From Carettochelys insculpta (Eukaryota; Chordata; Testudines; Carettochelyidae): DNA of 64,000 nt. Below the pieces are notes generated by a model. That model did not search any database, was not told the origin of the DNA, and saw only the letters and a program-made list of their open reading frames with translations. A program made the position numbers and the translations under genes. Below are positions 56,949 to 64,000 of this stretch, piece after piece (positions within the stretch are counted from its first letter, which is position 1; every line of letters starts with the position of its first letter). The stretch lies in the NCBI RefSeq assembly GCF_033958435.1, contig NC_134160.1:13069001-13133000 (forward strand). Direction: 5' to 3'.

Positions 56949-56955
56949 AATGGTG

Positions 56956-57075
56956 ATTGTTCAACCTGGTCTTAAAAACTTCTAGGGACAGGAGTTCCAC
57001 AGCCTCTGTAGGAAGCCAAACTACCCTTTGAGTGAGAAAGTTTTGCCTAATATCTGGGGCTACTGTAACATGGAT
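56956..57075 (-). repeat. Old CR1/L3-like LINE scrap, minus strand
   Basis: The plus-strand text ACCTGGTCTTAAAAACTTCT then GGAGTTCCACAGCCTCTGTA corresponds, in reverse, to the C-terminal part of a CR1/L3 ORF2. It is short and sits between the full CR1 and the host LINE of the nested complex. Confidence 0.5.
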
Positions 57076-57225
57076 GCATAACAGTTTGGATAGCCATTTT
57101 CAGAGAGTGGTCATCAGTGGTTTGCAGTCATGCTGGAAAGGCATGAAAAGTGGGGTTCTGCAGGGGTTAGTTCAGGGACTGGTTCCATTCAATATCTTCC
57201 CCAATGATTTAGATGACTATACTAC

Positions 57226-57651
57226 AGAGATCTTTTGAAAGAAGTCCTTCCAGAAGATCTCTTCCGATAGAACTTCTTTCAAAGAGTGCATCAACACACA
57301 AAAAAGTGGATCAAAAGAGCAATCTGCTCTTTCGAAAGAGAGCATCCACACAGCCTTTGCTCTTTCAAAAGAATGAGCCTGGGTTCAAAAAATAAAACCC
57401 CATGAGGACTGTTCTTTCAAAAGAAGGGCCATATGGAGTGTCTACACACATTTTCTTTCAAAAGAAGCTTTTGAAGGAAGGTGCTCTTTATGAAATGGGA
57501 AAGGAAGGGTGATTCCAACAGGAGTGCCGCGTTCTTTCAATTTACTTTCAAAAGAACACTTTTTGCACGTAGATGCTCTGGGGGATCTTTCCAAAGAGTC
57601 CCCTTCTTTTGAAAAATCTTCTGAAAGAAGTTGGTAGTGTAGACACAGCCA
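57226..57651. mobile_element. TTTCAAAAGA-rich MITE inside the LINE
   Basis: The insertion sits between two contiguous RT-coding pieces of the host LINE. It is full of TCTTTCAAAAGAA and CTTTTGAAAGAAG words on both strands. Its right end on the other strand starts GGCTGTGTCTACACTACC, related to the GGCTRCGTCTACAC termini of other elements here. The left end seems shortened and the exact left boundary is uncertain. Confidence 0.7.
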
Positions 57652-57943
57652 TAAAGTTTGCAGCTGAAAGCAAGGTGGGAGGGCTTGCAAGTGTTTTGGA
57701 GGACAGGATGAACATTCAAAATTATCTGGACAAACTGGAGAAAGGTCTGAGGTAAAGAGGATGAAATTCATAAGGATAAATCTGAAGTACTCCTCGTAGA
57801 ACTGAACAAAGCATAACAGTAGAACCCTGAGAAATGTGCACTCAAGTTGCATGTATCTAAGGTTAACACAACTCTGAGTAGCGGGGAGCTGGCACCTGGC
57901 TTTGGGCTGCCTGCCACTTGTGGGAGCCTGGAAACTGACCAAT

Positions 57944-59008
57944 CGTAGAATCATAGAAGGGACTGAAAGGGACTTTGAGAGGTCATCGAGTCCAGCCCCC
58001 TGCCCTCATGGCAGGACCAAGTACTATCTAGACCATCCCTGACAGACATTTATCTAACCTGTTCTTAAATATCTCCAGAGATGGAGATTCCACAACCTCC
58101 CTAGGCAATTTATTCCAGTGTTTGACCACCCTGGCAGTTAGGAACTTTTTCCTAATGCCCATTGCTTCTTGTTCTATCCTCTATCTTCTTCTCCAAGAAG
58201 AACAAGTTTTCTCCGTCCTCCTTATGACACCCTTTTAGATACCTAAAAACTGGTATCATGTCCCCCCTTAATCTTCTTTTTTCCAAACTAAACAAGCCCA
58301 GTTCTTTCAGCCTTTCTTCATAGGTCATGTTCTCTAGACCTTTGATCATTCTTGTTCTTTTCTGGACCCTTTCCAATTTCTCCACATCTTTCTTGAAATG
58401 TGGTACCCAGAACTGAACACAATACTCCAACTGAGGCCTAACCAGTGCAGAATAGAGCGGAGGAATGACTTCTCTTGTCTTGTAACAGAGAGGAAGCCGT
58501 GCTAGTCTATACACTATCAAAACAAAAAGCAGTCAAGTAGCACTTTAAAGACTAGCAAAAAAGTTTATTAGGTGAGCTTTCGTGGGACAGACCCACTTCT
58601 TCAGACCATAGTCAGACCAGAACAGCCTCAATATTTAAGGCACAGAGAACCAAAAACAGTAAGCAAGGAGGACAAATAAAAAAAAAGATAATCAAGGTGA
58701 GCAAATCAGAGAGTGGAGCGGTGGGGTGGGGGCTTAATCTATGGCTTAATCTAATTCTTGACCTCCCCCCCGACCCCTCCACTCTCTGATTTGCTCACCT
58801 TGATCATCTTTTTCTGATTTGTCCTCCTTGCTTACTGTTTTTGGTTCTCTATACCTTAAATATTGAGTCTGTTCTTCTCTTGTCTTGTTCACAACACACC
58901 TGTTAATGCATCCCAGAATCATGTTTGCTTTTTTTTGCAACAGCATCACACTGTTGACTCATATTTAACTTGTGGTCCACTATAACCCCTAGATCCCTTT
59001 CTGCCATA
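57944..59008 (-). mobile_element. CR1 LINE 3' half, minus strand, split by a PLE
   Basis: In plus-strand coordinates it begins with the CR1 3' terminus (CGTAGAATCATAGAAGGGAC, then CATCGAGTCCAGCCCCCTGC). It continues through the C-terminal ORF2 region (TTTATTCCAGTGTTTGACCA, minus translation WNKLPREVVES-like). The PLE insertion follows, and the region corresponding to KANMILGCINRCVVNKTRE and the KGSRG block comes after it. The two halves share the 14-base duplicated target at the PLE ends. The copy ends around TTTCTGCCATA. Confidence 0.82.
58484..58874. mobile_element. Palindromic Penelope tail insertion with 14-bp target duplication
   Basis: The left part (58484-58735) is the PLE 3' region in minus orientation (TAACAGAGAGGAAGCCGTGC, CAGACCCACTTCTTCAGACC, GAGAGTGGAGCGGTGG). 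The right part (58750-58874) is the same region in plus orientation (CCTCCACTCTCTGATTTGCT, TTTTTCTGATTTGTCCTCCT). It is a head-to-head double copy without coding sequence. The word TTCTCTTGTCTTGT occurs exactly at 58470-58483 and 58875-58888, a perfect 14-bp target duplication in the CR1. Confidence 0.9.
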
Positions 59009-60108
59009 CAGTTTCCTGGCTCCCACGCATGGTGGGCAGCTCGTAGCCAGGTGCCAGCTCCCTACCACTCAGAGGAGCATGGATACTGACCAGTGCTGCT
59101 GTGCTGCTCAGTTTCCTGTCTCCAATCAGGGGTGGCAGCCAGCTTGGCTGCCGCCCTGATAGGAGAGGTTTCCCCACTTACGTTGGGCAGCAAGAATCAG
59201 GCTGGAGAAGCAATTTCCCAGCTCCTGTTGGGGCGGCAGCCTGACTCTTGGCTGCTGCCACTGACAGGAGCAGGTAAATTGACCAGTGCTGCTGCACTGG
59301 TCAGCCTTCTGGCTCCCCAAGTTCCCTGAAATTTGACTTACGCAAGGTTGTGCAAGAACACAACCGCCATGTAAGTCGGGGGTCTACTGTACACACGTAC
59401 AAAATAGGACGTGACTGCCTAGGAAGGAGAACTGCAGAAAGGGATCTCAGAGTCATAGTTAAATTAAAGTTAAATATGAGTCAGCAGTGTAATACTGGCA
59501 AAAAAGCAAACCTCATTCTGGGATGCATCTCCATGAATGTTGTAAACAAAAATGAGAAGTCATTCTTCAGCTCTGCTCTGCACTGATTAAGCCTCAACTG
59601 GAGTACTGTGTCCAGTTCTGGGTGCCACATTTCAGAAAAGACATGGACAAATTGGAGAGGATCCAGAGAAAAGCGACCAAAATGATTAAAGGTCTAGAGA
59701 CCATGACCTATGAGGGAAGATTGAAATAAGAGGGTTTGTTAAGTCTGGAAAAGAGAAGACTGAGAGAGGGTGTGGTAACAGATTTCAAGTATCTAAAGGA
59801 TAGCTACAAGGAGAAGGTTGAAAAATTATTCTTCTTAACTTCAGAGGAAGGGTAAGAAGCAATGGGTTTAAATTGCAGCAAGGGAGGTTTAGATGTACAT
59901 TGGGGGAAAATCAAACTTCCTATCAGAGTGGTTAAGCACTGGAATAAATTGCCTAAGGGGGTTGTGGAATCTCTGTCATAGGAGACTTTTAAGAGCAGGT
60001 TAGACACACAATAGTCAGGGATGGTCTACGTGGTGCTTGGTTTTGCCAGGAGTGCCGGGCACTGGAGTTGATGACTTCTTGAGGTCCTTTCTAGTTCTAT
60101 GATTCTGT

Positions 60109-60588
60109 GAACATACTTGTTTTCCTCCTCAGTCTATGTTTTTCAAGACTGTTTTTTTTTGCCTGATTTTAAAATCTTTTCCTCATTGGAAAGGTTTAGA
60201 AATCCTGACATCTTTTGATCTCCTTTGGACTGTCTTCAGTTTGTCCACGTCTTTTAAATATGTCACCCAGAACTGGATACAATACTCCAGCTGGGACCTC
60301 ACCAATAATGAGTAGAGCAAGACAGTTACCTCCTGTGTCTCCCAAATAACCCTCCTGTTATCACACCCCAGTATGCTACTGACCTTTTTTACGGTATGGA
60401 CATTCATGCCCTCAAAGAGCTTGCAATGAAAGGATGCTGGGGTGGGAGAAAAGGTATATTACTGTACTGCTGGGAACCTGAGCCACAGAGAGATTAAATG
60501 ACTTGCCTGAGGTCACTAGCAGATCCTAAGTCCCATCTGGCTACAAGGTATAATGGTATTACTTAGATTTGTAAGTACATTTGAGCTG
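60109..60588 (-). repeat. CR1-like LINE scrap and SINE trace, minus strand
   Basis: Segment 60200-60400 reads in reverse as a CR1-like C-terminal RT part (EVTVLLYSLLVRSQLEYCIQ, FWVTYLKDVDKL). Segment 60410-60540 reads in reverse as a MIR-like SINE (CTGGCTACAAGG adjacent, with CAGGCAAGTCATTTAATCTC). Both are diverged. Confidence 0.6.
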
Positions 60589-60750
60589 CAGTGAAACCTC
60601 AGAGCTATGGATACCTGGGGAGTGGAGGCTGCTCATTACTCGGAAATGTTCGTAACTCTGAACAAAGTGCTGTGTGTGCCTTCATAATTTTACAACTGAA
60701 CGTTTATTTAATTTAGCTTTGAAACTTTAATGTGCTGAAGAATTGCTGGG
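60589..60750. repeat. Possible pogo-like element, left part only
   Basis: Begins GCAGTGAAACCTCAGAGCTA and continues TACCTGGGGAGTGGAGGC then TACTCGGAAATGTTCGTAAC. This resembles the CAGTGAAACCTC-type left arm of pogo/Tigger MITEs. No right end was found, so the call is weak. Confidence 0.4.
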
Positions 60751-63151
60751 GTCAAGAATACCTGGCTCTGAGCTCTTCTGAGAATTTGGCCAAGTCTGTG
60801 CAACTCCCCAGGGATCAGAGGAAGTCTCTGCTGGGCTCCTCGTGTTTCACAGGCCAAGGCCTTTCTGGCATTTTGTGGCTCAGCAGTTCAGGCCACTATG
60901 ACATCAGCTGCCCTTGGCTATTTTATCTGAGCTCCTGAAGGGCAAATTGGGTGGGATGTAGATATCCCAGGAACTGGAATGAAGGAATGGTCCCTAGACC
61001 CTAAGGGGTAAATCTTACCTGGGCAGGAGACTGGGGGCCACTTTGAGCTTTTCCAGGAGCCGCCCCGCTACCTTCCAGACTTGTGAGACAATCTTATCCC
61101 TTCCATTGCTTCCCTAAACCCAAAACATGGTCTGCACAGAGCCCCTTCTGTTAACAATATTCCTGCCCCTCCTGGAGGGAGGCAGAACCACCATGCCAAA
61201 TGTCACCACCGTTGGCAGCTGCCCAGCTGGAAGGTGCTCAGATGAGGTGCTTGGGGGCGTGGGATGAGAACTTGAACAGTGTGAAGTGGTGTTAAAGATG
61301 GAAAAGCCCTAACCTCTCTCAACCCATCCCTGGCCAATGTGGTGCTGGTGCCTATGGGATGTTCCCCAGGGGGACCCATATGGATATAGCCAAATATCTC
61401 CCAGCTCCTTAGCCTGTTGCTAAGTGTCTGTAATGTCCTTTCTTCCTTGTCTGCGATGTCATGTTTCCAAATTGTTTTCAGCAGGTTAATTTTAGTTTCA
61501 CTTTGTCTGGCTATCTGGGGCAGGCAAGGCCTTCATTTATTAATGAGCCTCTAGCAGAGTGGATAGACAGAGTGGTTGCTTTCAGAAGATGGCCCTTGGC
61601 TGTGGTTCAAATGTCAGAATGGTCTGGTGATAGCTGTTAAGGCCTCTGCTTTCCTGGGCCAAATGGAGCCAATCTCATTAGTACAGGCAGGGAGAGAAGA
61701 GAAAGATATGTACATGTGAACTTTACTTCCATTGGTGAAATGTAGCTAGATTTGACTCTAGCCAATTACACCATCTTCTGCCCATGTCAGCCAAAAACAC
61801 AGTACGAGAATGTTTGGACAAGAGGGGGTAGTTTCATCAATAATGGGATCAGGGCGAATGAGCAAGCCCTCTCGAGCCCTGCCAAAAGGAGGGCCTGAGC
61901 TGCTAGACTCCAGCTCTGGAGATATTTGTGCTGGTCTTAGCCGTTGTGCTAGTGTTTTGGTTTAATCACATCCAGCATTGTGTGTTGGTTTCCCCATTCT
62001 GCAGTTAGGGGTAACCCAGGCCCCTCGCTTGTCCTTGGAGAAGAAGCTCTATGGAAGGGATATGTGGCGTGGGCCAGATGCAGCTGGGGCGTGTTGGTGC
62101 AGCTGTGTGTGGAATTTGGCTGGTTTACTCCAGCTGAAGATCTGGCCCCATTTTTGGAAAAGGACTTCCAACAAGAGGGCTGCTGAGATGACCAGCTCCC
62201 TGTTACCTCAGCAACTTAGAGGCAGGTGACTCTTTGGGGGTTGACGGAGGAGGTACTAGGCCTGACTCCCTGTGTGTGCGAGAGAGACAAATTTGTCAGG
62301 CCTGTGCTTTGCACACCTGGGTTCCACATGGAGTGGTGGATTCTCAGGGCACCTCTCAGCTGCAGCAGGCGCCTTTGTCTTTCTCAGAAAAATACATTTT
62401 TATTTTCCTTTGGCAAATGGACACACTCACCATTCCCTGTTTTCCCACCCGCCAGCTCTCCCCTATCTCTGCACTGCTTTGGCCAAGGTTCAAGGACAAG
62501 GATTTTTTTCACACATCTGCAAGCAGCTGATGAAATCACAGAGATAAATGGCTCCATATTAATATAACTGGAAAGCAAAAATCCCTGCAACTGCGAAAAG
62601 CAATATCATCACTGACCCATGGCCACATTGGATCTAGTGGCAGAACACTCCAAACTGCAACAAAGCTAGAACTCTGACCCTGCTAACTGAGCTAAAAGAG
62701 AATCTCCCTTAACTGCTACTTGTGTGGGGCCTATGAGACACAGTTGAGTAGTTCTGATCTCATCTAATAGAGGGTTGTAGTGCATGCATGCACTAGCTCT
62801 TTTATTATGCTGTTGTCCTTTCCTCTGAGCCAGAGTTGCCAGGGGAGAGTTCTCGGAAGAGAATAAAAAGGATTAATTTAAATTAAACAGTGGTAAAAGC
62901 TATTAATAATTAAAGAGTCGCTGTCAAGAGAACAATGGCAGATTTAAATGAATGTCTTGGCTTGGTTGCTTACAGCATCCGGCGTGATTAAAATGGAAAG
63001 AGCATTAACGATCTCATTTTCATTTCATTGTGTCCCTTGCCTGACTGCTGGAGGCTGCAGGCAGTCAGGTAGGGGTTCAGCATGCTAAGGTCTGTGCCAG
63101 TTCTGTTAGTGTCACACTCCATGCCTGGCCCTCACACATAATTGATGTACT
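60751..63151. other. Intronic DNA, possible conserved noncoding stretch
   Basis: No exon was recognised. The segment 61550-61650 has a weak tRNA-like pattern (GTGGTTCAAATGTC). The segment 62860-63030 is AT-rich and repeat-free, with GGATTAATTTAAATTAAAC, TATTAATAATTAAAGAG and GAACAATGGCAGATTTAAATG, words typical of homeodomain and SOX binding sites. Confidence 0.4.
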
Positions 63152-63758
63152 CAGTAAACTCTTTCATATCCAGCATTCTATTGTCCGGCACTCTCAGATA
63201 ATGGCATTTTAACCATAAGTAAATTTTAGTTATGTTTTCCATAAGTGCTTTACAGTAGACCCCTGACATGTGTACTTGCAATAATGTGAGTCAAAACTGT
63301 GAGTGGTGGGGATCTGGGGACCAGGCAGCAGCCTGGCTTCCAGCTTCCCTCAACTTGTGGGAGCCAGACACCAGAGGGGAGCCGTCTCCTGGTTCTCATC
63401 TCCCTTCTTCTATCAGGAGCCAGGCAAAGCCAGGACTGGGGCCCCTCCCCCACCTGGTCTTGACTTACATGAAATTTGACTTATGCGTGGCTGCCCAGGA
63501 ACGCAACGTGTAAGTTGGGGGTTTACTGTATTGTGAAAGTAAATACAAATAAGTACAGCAAGTACAGTATAAGTTTACAGTGTACGGTACTACTATTGAT
63601 AAATGAAGCACTTCATGAATTTTTTGCATGTTTCTTAATATCTAATCCTATTTTTCTTTAGTGTTAGGCATTGCTAGGCATACCTCTCTCTTATCCAGAA
63701 TATTTGAATATCTAGCAACCTCTTTTTCCAGGCTGCTGAATATGAAAGAGTTTTACTG
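63152..63758. mobile_element. Pogo/Tigger-like element hosting a second one
   Basis: The left end reads CAGTAAACTCTTTCATATCC. The right end on the other strand reads CAGTAAAACTCTTTCATATT, a good terminal inverted repeat, with TA following the right end (63759-63760). Internal words TTGTCCGGCACTCTC and CTCTTATCCAGAATATTTG are typical of this MITE type. A 276-bp related element is inserted inside. Confidence 0.75.
63253..63528. mobile_element. 276-bp pogo-like MITE nested in another
   Basis: The left end CAGTAGACCCCTGACATG and the right end on the other strand CAGTAAACCCCCAACTTACA form the TIR. TA flanks both sides (63251-63252 and 63529-63530). The interior shares TGTGGGAGCCAG and AAATTTGACTTA words with the split MITE at 57817-59389, so they are the same family. 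Confidence 0.85.
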
Positions 63759-64000
63759 TACCTGGCCTGTGGTTAAGGCAGTGGGTCAGGACCATTGAGT
63801 TCTGTTCCTAATGTGGGGGTATAGCTTAGGGGTTATGGTGGGAGGGGGCTAGGGACCAATACATCATGGTTCTGTGTATTACTGTGTGAAGTGAGTGGCT
63901 ATCAGGACTTCTGGGTTTTACTCCTAACTCAGAGGGATGGGGGTTGTTTGTGGACAGGAATCAAGACTCCTTAATTCACGCCCAGATCCACAAAGGTGCC
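63759..64000. other. Intronic DNA, no gene seen
   Basis: A tRNA-like or SINE trace is possible (TGTGGTTAAGGCAGTGGGTC, then GACTTCTGGGTTTTACTCC), but it has no clear boundaries. Confidence 0.35.

Larger units (their letters stand above)
53075..56955 (-). mobile_element. Near-complete CR1 LINE, minus strand, about 3.9 kb
   Basis: The 3' terminus (ATCATAGAATCATAGGATCA at its plus-strand left edge) and all CR1 parts are present in order on the minus strand: ORF1 with an SGNH esterase-like domain (56948-56080), ORF2 endonuclease (55831-55334), linker, reverse transcriptase with FVDDNKL, and the C-terminal domain ending in the 3' UTR. Multiple frameshifts and stops disable both ORFs. A (ATC)n run interrupts it at 54586-54613. 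It is much longer than the two plus-strand CR1 copies at 3.7 and 7.3 kb. Confidence 0.92.
57817..59389. mobile_element. Pogo/Tigger-like MITE, split by a CR1
   Basis: The left end reads CAGTAGAACCCTGAG. The right end on the other strand reads CAGTAGACCCCCGACTTACA. A TA follows on the right (59390-59391), and TAA precedes the left end, with one base altered. The interior carries TGGCTCCCAC and GGCAGCC words shared with the small element at 63253. A CR1 of about 1.07 kb including a PLE is inserted at about 57944, so the MITE itself is roughly 500 bp. Confidence 0.75.
57076..60108 (+). mobile_element. L3/CR1-like LINE hosting nested insertions
   Basis: The LINE occurs in three plus-strand pieces. 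57076-57225 encodes GVLQGLVQGLVPFNIFPND, the RT segment just before the catalytic block. 57652-57815 encodes KFAAESKVGGLASVLEDRMN, where the catalytic FADD is altered to FAAE. 59392-60108 encodes ERDLRVIVKLKLNMSQQC, the C-terminal [12 protein letters not shown] region and KHWNKLPKGVVESLS, ending in a CR1-type 3' terminus (TTGATGACTTCTTGAGGTCC, TTCTATGATTCTGTGA). Joining them removes a MITE and a pogo-like element. It is old and non-functional. Confidence 0.82.

Overview
The window looks like nuclear genomic DNA of a sauropsid, most probably a cryptodiran turtle. It carries many CR1-type LINEs in both orientations, a tRNA-headed SINE with a CR1-like tail, MIR/CORE-like SINE tails, Penelope-like elements (PLEs) with a GIY-YIG endonuclease, and abundant hAT-, pogo/Tigger- and palindromic MITE-type DNA transposons. 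There are no bacterial or viral operons. Almost all open frames here are chance frames or decayed transposon frames.

Only one host exon can be supported. It is a 129-bp internal exon at 26530-26658 (+) with good splice sites, phase 1 on both sides. It encodes the start of a MAM domain that best fits exon 2 of PTPRU, a type IIB receptor tyrosine phosphatase. On this reading bases 1-26529 are PTPRU intron 1 and 26659-64000 are intron 2. I found neither the signal-peptide exon nor the next MAM exon.

Layout. 1-13.6 kb: quiet intron with a MITE, a tRNA-Lys/CR1 chimera (3.63-5.10 kb), a second CR1 (7.26-8.43 kb) and a 36-bp minisatellite (10.86-11.18 kb). 13.6-26.5 kb: the first 680-bp TIR element, several SINEs and a GC-rich minisatellite (25.2-25.6 kb). 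26.5-40 kb: the PTPRU exon, L3/CR1-like LINE remnants on both strands, a 1.2-kb hAT-like element, a 287-bp MITE and a tandem tRNA-like repeat. 40.4-42.4 kb: an old LINE fragment broken by a hAT MITE and by a pogo-like element. That pogo-like element has swallowed the CpG-rich first exon of PDE8B, and this is the most notable item. 43.9-47.8 kb: a 440-bp near-perfect palindrome, then a head-to-head Penelope insertion with target-site duplication, itself hit by a second 680-bp TIR element. 48-53 kb: quiet. 53.1-57.0 kb: a nearly complete CR1 on the minus strand, with ORF1 esterase, endonuclease and reverse transcriptase remnants. 57.1-60.1 kb: a nest of insertions up to four levels deep. 60.1-64 kb: pogo-like elements, one nested in another, and a homeobox-motif-rich stretch that may be conserved noncoding DNA.

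These sequences do not form a pathway. The window is a gene intron that has served as landing ground for mobile elements. Their nesting gives a relative history, and one of them moved a piece of an unrelated phosphodiesterase gene into it. Family names, orthologue assignments and turtle origin rest on recognition from memory and were not checked by any search.
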